DNA of 22,574 nucleotides from Propionibacteriaceae bacterium UBA5174 (GCA_002413345.1 DHWU01000041.1:6580-29153); one strand, 5' to 3'. Positions 6,934 to 14,033 are shown, counted from the stretch's first letter. Translations and numbers: made by a program. The notes: generated by a model from the letters alone, not told the origin.

Positions 6934-6967
6934 TACTCACGTGCGTGTCGTTGGGTGGGTAGGCAGC

Positions 6968-6973
6968 TAGGGT
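6968..6973 (+). promoter_or_regulatory. -10 box of a likely leaderless transcript (FAH-family gene)
   Basis: TAGGGT is followed by 7 nt (AATCGCC) and ATG 6981, with no Shine-Dalgarno sequence. It lies just after the hcp hairpin, so this gene has its own transcription start. Confidence 0.55.
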
Positions 6974-6980
6974 AATCGCC

Positions 6981-7781
6981 ATGCGTATTGCCAGATTTGT
7001 GGCCCAGGGCGATCCCACCTTTGGGGTGGTTGAGTTAGCTGAGGACCAAGGCCCCTTTCCCGAAACTGTCGCGGTGTTGAGCGGTGATCCATTGGCTGGG
7101 CCGGTGAAGTACACCGGGGAACGCCTGGCGCTAGCTGATGTGCGCCTGGTGGCGCCGGTGATTCCACGAAGCAAAGTGGTCGGTATCGGGCGTAACTATG
7201 TTGAGCACGCCGCCGAACAGCAGGCCGAGGTCCCCAGTGAGCCGTTGGTGTTTTTCAAGCCGAACACTTCGGTGATTGGGCCTGGGGAACCGATCGTCTA
7301 CCCACCCGAGACTGCGAATCTGCATTACGAAGGCGAACTGGCCGTCGTGATCGGACGCATCTGTCGCCGCGTCCCGGTCGAAATGGCCGCTGAGGTGATC
7401 TTCGGTTACACGGTGGCCAATGATGTGACTGCCCGGGATCTGCAATCAGCCGATGGTCAGTGGGCCCGGGCCAAGGGTTTTGACTCCTTCTGTCCGCTGG
7501 GCCCGTGGATTGCCACCCACATTGATCTGGCCGAGGCTGGCAAGCTGGACATCGTCACGACCGTCAACGGGGAAGTCCGGCAGTCGGGCAATACCGAGGA
7601 CATGGTGCATTCGATTGCCACCCTGATCGCCCATGTCTCGGCCTTCACGACGCTGTTACCTGGGGATGTGATCCTCACCGGGACCCCTGCGGGGATCGGT
7701 CCGATGAATGTTGGCGACAAGGTCTCGGTGACGATTTCTGGCATCGGCACGCTGACTAACCCGATCCTGGCGGAGGACTGA
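6981..7781 (+). CDS. Fumarylacetoacetate hydrolase (FAH) family protein
   Basis: This 266-aa enzyme has the FAH / 2-hydroxyhepta-2,4-diene-1,7-dioate isomerase fold: a short N-terminal domain, then RNYVEHAAEQ, the divalent-metal ligands Glu117 and Glu119 (HYEGELAVVIG) and Asp148 (VANDVTARDLQ), followed by KGFDSFCPLGPW and the C-terminal GDVILTGTPAGIGP. Family members hydrolyse or isomerise acylpyruvates or decarboxylate oxaloacetate; the substrate cannot be told here. A homologue beside gltX and tRNA genes is known in mycobacteria and corynebacteria, and no aromatic catabolism genes accompany it, so a housekeeping acylpyruvase or oxaloacetate role is as likely as degradation. It probably forms an operon with the CPBP gene 4 bp downstream. 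Confidence 0.9.
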   Translation: MRIARFVAQGDPTFGVVELAEDQGPFPETVAVLSGDPLAGPVKYTGERLALADVRLVAPVIPRSKVVGIGRNYVEHAAEQQAEVPSEPLVFFKPNTSVIGPGEPIVYPPETANLHYEGELAVVIGRICRRVPVEMAAEVIFGYTVANDVTARDLQSADGQWARAKGFDSFCPLGPWIATHIDLAEAGKLDIVTTVNGEVRQSGNTEDMVHSIATLIAHVSAFTTLLPGDVILTGTPAGIGPMNVGDKVSVTISGIGTLTNPILAED

Positions 7782-7785
7782 ACAG

Positions 7786-8748
7786 ATGAAGCTGCTTGAA
7801 CGATTTGCACAGTTTGAACCCAAGCCGGGGGTCGATTACCGCCGAGTCTTGGAAGTTGATGCCAAGGATCGGACGCCAATGCGGTCCCTCACTTTGGGTA
7901 TCGGGGGTGCGCTGCTGGCCGTGTATGGCTACGTCTGGTTGGTGGCGGGACTTCCTCAATTGGTCTCCCTCGTGGCGCCGGGCCCGGTCTTCACTATGGC
8001 CAGTAAGGCGATCGCTGTCGCTTTGGCGATCCCACTGACGATGGCATTGGTGCTTCTGGCTCACCGGTTCAACCCGCGATGGCTGACTTCAGTGCAGCCG
8101 GGGATTCGGTGGCGCTACTTGATTGCTGCTTGGCTGATTGCCTCGGTGATCCTGATTATGGGGGCGATCATCTCCAGAATGGGTCAGCCGTGGGTCTGGG
8201 CACCGGAGAATCCGCTGTGGGCCTACTTGGCTGTGGTGCTGCTACTCACCCCGCTACAGGCCGCTGGTGAAGAGTTCTTCTTTCGGGGTTACCTGATCCA
8301 GGCGTTGCATTCGGCAGCCCCCGGCGGGGCTGCGGCCGGTAGTGGAATTCAGGGATGGCTGATTGGCACCTATCAGAAGTGGTTTGGGGTGGTTGGATCG
8401 GCCTTGGTGTTCGCCATGCTGCACGGCACCCAGAGCCCGGCATTGTTTGCCCACCGATTCGGTTTTGGGCTGATTACGGGGTGGCTGGTGGTCAAGACCG
8501 GCGGTCTGGAGGCGGGGATCGCGGTCCATATCGTGAATAACATACTCACCTACGGTGTGGGGATCTTCACCGGAACCCTGATCCAGGTCAGGTCGATTGT
8601 TTTCGCCGATTGGCTGCCGGTTGCGATCGACCTGGCTGCGTTCGCTGCGTTTGCCGCAGTTGCAGTCTGGCTGGCCAAACGAATGAATCTGGCTACCAAA
8701 ACGCCGCTGTCTCAGTTTGGAAGCTCGAGTGTGCCTCTAGTAAGGTGA
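7786..8748 (+). CDS. CPBP (CAAX-like) family intramembrane glutamic endopeptidase
   Basis: This 320-aa multi-pass membrane protein has about seven hydrophobic segments (near residues 36-58, 70-93, 110-130, 144-160, 200-215, 225-262 and 275-298). The CPBP/Abi motifs are all present: EEFFFRGYL with Glu162, Glu163 and Arg167; FAMLH with His213; and HIVNN with His248 and Asn251/252. These form the active site of Rce1-like intramembrane proteases. The N-terminus is cytosolic and soluble for about 30 residues. ATG 7786 has GGAGG (7772-7776) 9 nt upstream, inside the end of the FAH-family gene, so the two are probably co-translated. The substrate is unknown. A CPBP gene between the FAH gene and tRNA-Gln/Glu is unexpected, since gltX often sits in this area. 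Confidence 0.9.
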   Translation: MKLLERFAQFEPKPGVDYRRVLEVDAKDRTPMRSLTLGIGGALLAVYGYVWLVAGLPQLVSLVAPGPVFTMASKAIAVALAIPLTMALVLLAHRFNPRWLTSVQPGIRWRYLIAAWLIASVILIMGAIISRMGQPWVWAPENPLWAYLAVVLLLTPLQAAGEEFFFRGYLIQALHSAAPGGAAAGSGIQGWLIGTYQKWFGVVGSALVFAMLHGTQSPALFAHRFGFGLITGWLVVKTGGLEAGIAVHIVNNILTYGVGIFTGTLIQVRSIVFADWLPVAIDLAAFAAFAAVAVWLAKRMNLATKTPLSQFGSSSVPLVR

Positions 8749-8754
8749 TTCCTC

Positions 8755-8774
8755 GCTGGCCCCATCAGGCCAGC
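8755..8774 (+). terminator. Short hairpin after the CPBP gene
   Basis: GCTGGCC (8755-8761) and GGCCAGC (8768-8774) form a perfect 7-bp stem with loop CCATCA, 7 bp after the stop codon. No T-tract follows, so it may be a weak or factor-assisted terminator. Confidence 0.4.
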
Positions 8775-8810
8775 AAGTCTATGAGTGGCGCAAGGGCCGT
8801 GATCCGGCTG

Positions 8811-8822
8811 CAGTGATCACTG
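8811..8822. repeat. Perfect 12-bp palindrome just before tRNA-Gln
   Basis: CAGTGATCACTG ends 8 bp before the mature tRNA-Gln 5' end, where the promoter -10 region or transcription start would be. It could be an operator or a processing signal; no matching regulator is evident. Confidence 0.35.
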
Positions 8823-8830
8823 ATAGACGA

Positions 8831-8902
8831 TGGGGTATGGGGTAATTGGCAGCCCGCCGGATTCTGATTCCGTCAGTCTAGGTTCGAGTCCTAGTACCCC
8901 AA
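8831..8902 (+). tRNA. tRNA-Gln (anticodon CTG)
   Basis: The 72-nt cloverleaf has a perfect acceptor stem TGGGGTA/TACCCCA, D-stem GGG/CCC, anticodon loop TTCTGAT (CTG at 8864-8866), a 4-nt variable loop, T-arm CTAGG-TTCGAGT-CCTAG and discriminator A. CCA is not encoded. The outermost anticodon-stem pair (27-43) is a C-T mismatch, while the other four pairs are normal. It reads CAG codons. tRNA-Glu follows 93 bp downstream, and Gln/Glu tRNA pairing at this locus is common in actinobacteria. Confidence 0.94.
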
Positions 8903-8917
8903 CGCAGTGAAGAGTAT

Positions 8918-8947
8918 TTCGCTGAGTTGGCCGATTCGCTGAGTCGG
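8918..8947 (+). repeat. Short tandem repeat (17-bp period) between the two tRNA genes
   Basis: TTCGCTGAGTTGG (8918-8930) recurs as TTCGCTGAGTCGG (8935-8947), 12 of 13 bases identical with a 17-bp period. No function is evident. It lies in the spacer that should hold any tRNA-Glu promoter. Confidence 0.5.
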
Positions 8948-8995
8948 ATGCGTTGCGCTAACCTTCGCTGGCGTTGTGAAAGCAACATCACCGTT

Positions 8996-9068
8996 GGCCC
9001 CGTTGTGTAGCGGCCTAGCACGCCGCCCTCTCAAGGCGGTAGCGGGGGTTCGAATCCCCTCGGGGCTA
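8996..9068 (+). tRNA. tRNA-Glu (anticodon CTC)
   Basis: The 73-nt cloverleaf has acceptor GGCCCCG/CGGGGCT (first pair G-U), D-stem GTG/CAC with loop TAGCGGCCTAG, anticodon stem CCGCC/GGCGG, loop CTCTCAA (anticodon CTC at 9030-9032), T-arm GGGGG-TTCGAAT-CCCCT and discriminator A. CCA is not encoded. It reads GAG codons. A very strong terminator begins 6 nt after it. Confidence 0.96.
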
Positions 9069-9074
9069 CAAGGC

Positions 9075-9112
9075 AAAACCCCTTGTCGGAGCAAGATCCG
9101 ACAAGGGGTTTT
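9075..9112 (+). terminator. Strong intrinsic terminator of the tRNA unit
   Basis: AAAACCCCTTGTCGGA (9075-9090) and its exact complement TCCGACAAGGGGTTTT (9097-9112) form a 16-bp perfect stem with loop GCAAGA, followed by GTTGTT. The A-run and T-run flanks make it usable from both strands. Confidence 0.92.
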
Positions 9113-9172
9113 GTTGTTCCCACGCAGGCGCCGGAAAATCTGGGAGGCGTACGGGGGCACGCCCCATCCCTT

Positions 9173-9216
9173 ACCTGGCGAGGCCAGGTGAAGCCCGCAA
9201 GGTGCCTGACTTGCGG
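9173..9216 (-). terminator. Double hairpin downstream of pat
   Basis: Reading the minus strand after the pat stop (9239), the first stem pairs 9210-9216 with 9195-9201 (CCGCAAG/CTTGCGG, 8-nt loop). The second pairs 9183-9189 with 9173-9179 (ACCTGGC/GCCAGGT, 3-nt loop). Neither has a U-tract. The rest of the 9113-9238 spacer shows nothing recognisable. Confidence 0.4.
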
Positions 9217-9238
9217 CGGATCTGGGCGGGGCGCAGCG

Positions 9239-10318
9239 CTAGTTGGTGAGTTCGCGCTGGGCGGCCAATACCGAAAGCACCCGGTCATTGGCTTGCTGGG
9301 TGCCAATCGTGATCCGGACGCCATCGCCGGCGTAGCCGCGAACCAGAATGTCGGCGGCATCAAAAGCGGTAACCAGCTGTTCGCGGTGCGAATCGTCCAG
9401 GCGAAGCCAGAAGAAGTTCGCGGTGCTGTCGGGCACCGTCCAGCCCAACTCGCGGGCGGCAGCAATCATTCGATCTCGCTCGGCAATGACCTGGGCTGCT
9501 CGGTTCGTCATGTCATCGGAGGCAGCAATGGCGGCCACCGCCGCGCCTTCGGCCAGGGCGCTGACTGAGAACGGAACTTGAGTGCGCCGCAGACCCTCGG
9601 CGATTTCGGGACCAGCGATTGCGTAGCCGACCCGCAGTGCCGCCAGCCCGTATGCCTTGGAGAAGGTGCGCAATAGGCACAGGTTCGGGTATTTGCGGTA
9701 CAAGGCAAGGGTGTCGCCGCCCAAGTCGGGGGCGAACTCGCGGTAGGCCTCGTCAACGACCACCAGCACACGCGGCGGAATCTTGTCCAGGAACTGGGTG
9801 AGTTCGGCGATCGAAATCGAAGTGCCAGTGGGGTTATTGGGGGAGCACAGCAGTACCACCTTGGTCTTCTTACTCACCGCGGCAGCGATGGCGCCAAGAT
9901 CGTGGCGTTCGTCGGCGGTGAGCGGCACTTTGACGGCCACCGCGCCAGCGATCTGGCACAGGATCGGGTACGCCTCGAATGAGCGCCAGGCGAAGATCAC
10001 CTCGTCGCCGGGGTCGCAGATTGCCGAAATCAGTTGCGACAACACACCGACGCTGCCGGGGCCCACGGCGATCTCATCAAGGTCGAGTTCGAATTCCTCG
10101 GCCAGCCGAGTGCGGAGCGTCACCGACGCCATATCTGGGTAGCGATTCACTTTGACCGCACCTGCGGCCAGCGCCGACAGTACCGAGGGCAGTGGCAGGT
10201 AATGGCTCTCATTGGCGGCTAATGGCTCCACCAGGGCTGAGTCGGCTTTGCGTCCGGCGATGTAGGCGGGCAATCCGGCTACCGCAGCGCGAAGTTTGGG
10301 CGTGGGCTGGGACTTCAT
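9239..10318 (-). CDS. pat: Aromatic amino acid (phenylalanine) aminotransferase, HisC-like
   Basis: This 359-aa fold-type I PLP enzyme of the HisC/Pat group would transaminate phenylpyruvate and related aromatic 2-oxo acids. Motifs are LAANESHYLPLPSVLSAL (residues 33-50), NRYPDM, SPNNPTG with Asn161, DEAYREFAP with Asp189, and TFSKAYGLAALRVGY with the PLP lysine Lys221. PLPSV and NRYPDM in place of the usual GPSP-type HisC sequence favour Pat over histidinol-phosphate aminotransferase. ATG 10318 is chosen because GGAAGGAAG lies just upstream; an in-frame extension to 10390 adds residues with no family match. No other his gene is near. It lies downstream of ndgR on the same strand, 121 bp apart. 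HisC activity cannot be excluded. Confidence 0.87.
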   Translation of the reverse strand: MKSQPTPKLRAAVAGLPAYIAGRKADSALVEPLAANESHYLPLPSVLSALAAGAVKVNRYPDMASVTLRTRLAEEFELDLDEIAVGPGSVGVLSQLISAICDPGDEVIFAWRSFEAYPILCQIAGAVAVKVPLTADERHDLGAIAAAVSKKTKVVLLCSPNNPTGTSISIAELTQFLDKIPPRVLVVVDEAYREFAPDLGGDTLALYRKYPNLCLLRTFSKAYGLAALRVGYAIAGPEIAEGLRRTQVPFSVSALAEGAAVAAIAASDDMTNRAAQVIAERDRMIAAARELGWTVPDSTANFFWLRLDDSHREQLVTAFDAADILVRGYAGDGVRITIGTQQANDRVLSVLAAQRELTN

Positions 10319-10396
10319 CAAGCTTCCTTCCTTGTCGCACCCATTGGTACCGGGAGTGCGGCCGGCTGTGATCCCCCTCACGCTGGTCAATCTTCT

Positions 10397-10431
10397 CCTA
10401 AGTCGCCACCAGACTCTGATGCCGACTTAGG
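10397..10431 (-). terminator. Inverted repeat just after ndgR
   Basis: CCTAAGTCG (10397-10405) and CGACTTAGG (10423-10431) are perfect complements with a 17-nt loop, beginning 8 bp after the ndgR stop. No U-tract follows on the minus strand. It may be a weak terminator or a regulatory site for the pat leader. Confidence 0.4.
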
Positions 10432-10439
10432 TTTAGTGG

Positions 10440-11165
10440 CTAACTCTCGCCGCCATTACGCCGCAATACTTCAGAAAGCCGTTCCGCAGCCGCGATCACT
10501 GCCGGGGCATGCAGGCGTCCGGGTTGACGGGAGAGTCTTTCGATCGGGCCAGACACGCTCACCGCGGCAATCACTTTGCCACCGGGGGAGCGAACTGGTG
10601 CAGATACTGAGGCGACGCCGGGTTCGCGCTCGGCGACCGATTGTGCCCAACCGCGTCGACGGACGGTAGCCAACGCGACGGCGGAGAATGAGGCGCTTTG
10701 CAGGCCACGCTGAATTCGGTCGGGATCCTCCCAGGCGAGCAGCACCTGGGCTGCCGAGCCAGCGCTCATAGTCAGTTGGGTGCCTACCGGGACGGTGTCG
10801 CGCAGTCCGACCGGACGCTCCGCACCTGCCGCGCAGACCCGCATATCGCCTTGACGGCGAAACAGTTGGGCCGATTCGCCGGTGATGTCGCGAAGCCGGG
10901 CCAAGACAGGTCCTGCTGTGGCAAGCAATCGATCTTCGCCAGCAGCCGAAGCTAGTTCGGTAAGCCGTGGTCCCAGAACGAAGCGTCCTTGCAGATCGCG
11001 GCTGACTAATCTGTGGTGCTCGAGGGCCACAGCCAGGCGGTGGGCAGTGGGTCTAGCCAGCCCAGTGGCGGTGACTAAACCGGCCAAAGTGGTGGGTCCC
11101 TGTTCCAGTGCAGTGAGCACCAGGGCTGCCTTGTCGAGAACGCCAACTCCAGAAGAACCGTCCAT
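10440..11165 (-). CDS. ndgR: IclR-family regulator NdgR/LtbR, divergent from leuCD
   Basis: This 241-aa DNA-binding protein has an N-terminal winged helix (about residues 8-62: GVGVLDKAALVLTALEQGP, TLAGLVTATGLARPTAHRLA) and a C-terminal IclR effector domain (about 75-238: TGESAQLFRRQGDMRVC, PVGTQLTMSAGSAAQVLLAW, REPGVASVSAPV, AVSVSGPIERL). It closely resembles Streptomyces NdgR and Corynebacterium LtbR, which control leuCD and other amino acid genes. Its place directly divergent from leuC, 88 bp apart, matches theirs. ATG 11165 gives the family's expected N-terminus (MDGSSGVGVLDKAALVL). No Shine-Dalgarno is seen; TATCAT on the minus strand (11195-11190) is a candidate -10. Confidence 0.94.
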   Translation of the reverse strand: MDGSSGVGVLDKAALVLTALEQGPTTLAGLVTATGLARPTAHRLAVALEHHRLVSRDLQGRFVLGPRLTELASAAGEDRLLATAGPVLARLRDITGESAQLFRRQGDMRVCAAGAERPVGLRDTVPVGTQLTMSAGSAAQVLLAWEDPDRIQRGLQSASFSAVALATVRRRGWAQSVAEREPGVASVSAPVRSPGGKVIAAVSVSGPIERLSRQPGRLHAPAVIAAAERLSEVLRRNGGES

Positions 11166-11186
11166 AGGCTAAGACTGCCGTCTCGG

Positions 11187-11222
11187 ATCATGATATGCAA
11201 GCGCTAGACTAGAAGAAGTCTT
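11187..11222. promoter_or_regulatory. ndgR-leuC divergent control region with dyads and leuC -10
   Basis: ATCATGAT (11187-11194) is a perfect palindrome overlapping the candidate ndgR -10. TAGACT (11205-11210) is a plausible leuC -10. AGACT (11206-11210) and AGTCT (11217-11221) form an inverted repeat around the predicted leuC start. AAGACT/AGTCTT (11171-11176 and 11217-11222) also mirror each other. These are candidate NdgR sites, inferred from position. Confidence 0.4.
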
Positions 11223-11253
11223 GTGAAGTTTTCTGGGGAGCAATGGAGGTCCG

Positions 11254-12651
11254 ATGGGACAGACCCTGAGTGATAAGTTATGGGAACGCCACGTCGTTCG
11301 TACAGCTGCGGGTGAGCCCGACCTGCTGTACATCGATCTGCATCTGGTGCATGAAGTCACCAGTCCGCAAGCGTTCGACGGTCTGCGGCTAGCCGGGCGG
11401 AAGGTGCGTCGCACTGATCTGACCATGGCCACCGAAGATCACAACACCCCCACGGTGAACATCACAGCCCCGATCGCCGACCCAGTCTCCAAACTGCAGG
11501 TCGACACGTTGCGGGCCAACGCCGCTGAGTTTGGTGTGCGGATTCACTCCCTGGGTGATCCTGATCAAGGCGTGGTGCACATCATTGGGCCGCAGCTGGG
11601 TCTCACCCAGCCCGGTCTGACCGTGGTCTGCGGCGACTCGCACACCGCCACGCATGGTGCTTTCGGGGCGCTGGCCTTCGGTATTGGCACCTCAGAGGTT
11701 GAACATGTGCTGGCCACCCAGACCCTGCCGCAGGCGCGTCCGAAGACGATGGCAGTCAACATCAACGGCGAACTGGCCGAGGGTGTCACCGCTAAAGATG
11801 TCGTGCTGGCCTTGATCGCTAAGGTCGGCACCGGCGGTGGCCAGGGCTACATCGTGGAATACCGCGGCAGCACCATCGAGAACCTGTCGATGGAAGGTCG
11901 GATGACCATCTGCAATATGAGCATCGAGTGGGGCGCTAAGGCAGGCATGATCGCGCCGGATGAGACCACCTTCGCTTATCTCAAGGGACGCCCACACGCT
12001 CCGGCTGGCGCTGACTGGGACGCTGCGGTCGCCGACTGGAAGACCCTGTTCAGTGATGCTGACGCGGTCTTTGATGCGGTGGTCGATATTGATGCCACTC
12101 AGTTGACCCCATTTGTCACCTGGGGCACCAACCCTGGCCAGGGCGCACCGCTGAGTGCCGTGGTGCCCTCGCCGTCCGACTTCACTGATCCGGTGGAGCA
12201 AGCCGCCACTGAGCGGGCTTTGACCTACATGGGCCTGGAAGCGGGCACACCGCTGCGTGAGGTCAAGGTGGACACCGTCTTCCTGGGTTCGTGCACCAAC
12301 GGCCGGATCGAAGATCTGCGTGCCGCCGCTGCTGTCCTCAAGGGTGCCAAGATCGCCGACGGGGTGCGGATGCTGGTGGTCCCCGGCTCGGCGCGAGTCA
12401 AGGTTCAAGCTGAGGCTGAAGGCCTAGACGTGATCTTCACCGACTTCGGGGCTGAATGGCGCGAGGCTGGCTGCTCAATGTGTCTGGGTATGAACCCCGA
12501 TCAATTGACCCCCGGCGAACGCTCGGCTTCGACCTCTAACCGAAACTTTGAAGGACGCCAGGGCAAGGGCGGACGCACCCATCTGGTCTCACCACCAGTG
12601 GCCGCGGCCACCGCGATTCGCGGCACTTTGAGCTCCCCGGCAGACCTGTAA
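11254..12651 (+). CDS. leuC: 3-isopropylmalate dehydratase large subunit
   Basis: This 465-aa aconitase-family subunit, with LeuD, converts 2-isopropylmalate to 3-isopropylmalate and also citramalate to beta-methylmalate in the citramalate route. The [4Fe-4S] ligands are Cys347 (FLGSCTNGRIEDLR), Cys407 and Cys410 (GCSMCLGMNPD). The substrate region GDSHTATHGAFGALAFGIGT is intact and the length is normal. ATG 11254 gives the conserved N-terminus MGQTLSDKLWERHVV. Its GGAGG (11245-11249) is only 4 nt away, while GGGGAG (11235-11240) is 13 nt away. It is followed by leuD after 12 bp in one operon and is expected to be controlled by NdgR. Confidence 0.97.
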   Translation: MGQTLSDKLWERHVVRTAAGEPDLLYIDLHLVHEVTSPQAFDGLRLAGRKVRRTDLTMATEDHNTPTVNITAPIADPVSKLQVDTLRANAAEFGVRIHSLGDPDQGVVHIIGPQLGLTQPGLTVVCGDSHTATHGAFGALAFGIGTSEVEHVLATQTLPQARPKTMAVNINGELAEGVTAKDVVLALIAKVGTGGGQGYIVEYRGSTIENLSMEGRMTICNMSIEWGAKAGMIAPDETTFAYLKGRPHAPAGADWDAAVADWKTLFSDADAVFDAVVDIDATQLTPFVTWGTNPGQGAPLSAVVPSPSDFTDPVEQAATERALTYMGLEAGTPLREVKVDTVFLGSCTNGRIEDLRAAAAVLKGAKIADGVRMLVVPGSARVKVQAEAEGLDVIFTDFGAEWREAGCSMCLGMNPDQLTPGERSASTSNRNFEGRQGKGGRTHLVSPPVAAATAIRGTLSSPADL

Positions 12652-12663
12652 AGGAGAACTGAA

Positions 12664-13266
12664 ATGGACAAGTTCAGCTCACATACCGGCATCGCGGTGC
12701 CGCTGCGTCGTAGCAATGTCGACACCGACCAGATCATTCCGGCGGTCTACCTGAAGCGGGTCACCCGCACCGGGTTCGAAGACGGTCTGTTCTCGGCTTG
12801 GCGCGGAGATCAGGACTTCGTGCTCAATCAGCCGGCCTACGCCGCCGGTTCGATTTTGATCGCTGGTCCCGATTTTGGTACCGGATCTTCCCGTGAACAT
12901 GCGGTCTGGGCGCTGCAGAACTACGGCTTCAGGGTGGTCATCGGCTCCCGCTTCGCCGACATCTTCCGGGGTAACGCGGGCAAGGCCGGATTGGTGATCG
13001 CCATGGTTGGCCAGGACGTGGTCGAAACCTTGTGGAAACTGGCTGAAGACAGCCCTGGCATTGAGTTCAGCGTCGACCTGGCAGCCAAGACCATCACCGC
13101 TGGTGAGGCCGTATTCGACTTCGCTATTGATGACTACACCCGGCAGCGTTTACTGGAGGGTCTAGACGACATTGCGCTGACCTTGACCCATGATGCCGAG
13201 ATTTCGGCCTTTGAGGCGAAGCGTCCGGGTTGGTTGCCGAAGACTTTGCCTGTCAAGATCGGCTAG
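12664..13266 (+). CDS. leuD: 3-isopropylmalate dehydratase small subunit
   Basis: This 200-aa swivel-domain subunit pairs with LeuC. Hallmarks are VDTDQIIPAVYLKRVTRTGF near the N-terminus and GTGSSREHAVWALQNYGF (about residues 72-89), the loop that contacts the substrate. The C-terminal FDFAIDDYTRQRLLEGLDDI is typical. AAAGGAGA ahead of ATG 12664 is a good ribosome site. The stop TAG (13264-13266) shares its last base with the GTG start of plsC, implying translational coupling. Confidence 0.97.
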   Translation: MDKFSSHTGIAVPLRRSNVDTDQIIPAVYLKRVTRTGFEDGLFSAWRGDQDFVLNQPAYAAGSILIAGPDFGTGSSREHAVWALQNYGFRVVIGSRFADIFRGNAGKAGLVIAMVGQDVVETLWKLAEDSPGIEFSVDLAAKTITAGEAVFDFAIDDYTRQRLLEGLDDIALTLTHDAEISAFEAKRPGWLPKTLPVKIG

Positions 13267-14030
13267 TGCGTCAAAGGTCTCGACTGTCCCTGGCTAAGGC
13301 CAACCCGTCCGCGGTTCAGCCGACCTACCGTCGGCTGGCTCGATTCGTCGGTTGGTTGCTGCGTCGCTTGGTCAACCAAGACTGGGATGCTGCCGTCGCA
13401 CTGCCAGCCACCGGGCCGGTGATCGTGGTCTCGAACCACATCTCCAATTTTGACCCGCCAAGCCTGGGCCATTACCTGATTTGGCACGGCCGCTGGCCGC
13501 GTGCATTGGCCAAGTCTGATCTGTGGAAGGTTCCGGTGATCGGACGATTGGCCCGCGCCACTGGCCAGATTCCGGTGCAGCGTGGCACTGAGCGGGCCAA
13601 AGATGCGCTGATACATGCCCGTGAGGCGTTGGCCGCTGGTGCCTGCGTGGTGATCTTCCCCGAAGGCACCATCACCGCAGATCCGGACACCTGGCCGATG
13701 ACTCCCCGTCCGGGTGCGGCCCGGTTGGCGCTGGAGACCGGCGTCCCAGTGATCCCGGTGGGGCAATGGGGTGCCAACTATGTGATGCCGGGGAAGAAGC
13801 CGGTGTGGCCAAAGTTGTTTCCTCGGCGCACCATGATCTATCGAATGGGTCGCCCAGTTGATTTGTCAGGTCTGGGTGATCCCCAAGACCCAGAGGTGGT
13901 GAAGCTGGCCAGTGGTCGAATCATGGCTGCGATCACCGAACTAGTTGCCGAGATTCGCGGCGAATCCGCCCCCGAGTTGGTCTATGACCTCCGGGTGGGC
14001 GCCAGAGTGCCACCAGTCCAGTCCCGCTAG
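13266..14030 (+). CDS. plsC: 1-acyl-sn-glycerol-3-phosphate acyltransferase (PlsC family)
   Basis: This 254-aa membrane-associated acyltransferase would convert lysophosphatidic acid to phosphatidic acid in phospholipid synthesis. The catalytic HX4D motif is NHISNFD (His58, Asp63), the glycerolphosphate-binding motif is FPEGT (131-135), and RGTERAKDAL and VPVIPVGQWG complete the four family blocks. GTG 13266 overlaps the leuD stop (TAGTG); the frame extends to 13230 inside leuD, but those codons are leuD's own DNA in another frame. No clear Shine-Dalgarno is present, fitting coupled re-initiation. The partner gpsA, often found next to this gene in actinobacteria, is absent here. Acyl acceptor specificity is inferred. 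Confidence 0.9.
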   Translation: MRQRSRLSLAKANPSAVQPTYRRLARFVGWLLRRLVNQDWDAAVALPATGPVIVVSNHISNFDPPSLGHYLIWHGRWPRALAKSDLWKVPVIGRLARATGQIPVQRGTERAKDALIHAREALAAGACVVIFPEGTITADPDTWPMTPRPGAARLALETGVPVIPVGQWGANYVMPGKKPVWPKLFPRRTMIYRMGRPVDLSGLGDPQDPEVVKLASGRIMAAITELVAEIRGESAPELVYDLRVGARVPPVQSR

Positions 14031-14033
14031 GGT
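14028..14033 (+). promoter_or_regulatory. Candidate internal -10 box before ddl
   Basis: TAGGGT starts on the plsC stop codon. A start near 14040 would give a leader of about 20 nt that includes the ddl ribosome site GGAGG (14051-14055). ddl may thus have its own promoter inside the operon. Confidence 0.4.

Noticed and set aside
8891..9160. Small frames across the tRNA-Glu and its terminator
   Set aside because: They read through tRNA and terminator sequence and have no coding features.
10319..10390. N-terminal extension of pat
   Set aside because: Low-similarity residues, while GGAAGGAAG directly precedes ATG 10318.
11243..11269. 8-codon ORF (ATG GAG GTC CGA TGG ...) overlapping the leuC start
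   Set aside because: It arises from the ribosome-site bases themselves, its own Shine-Dalgarno is too close, and it has no Leu codons.
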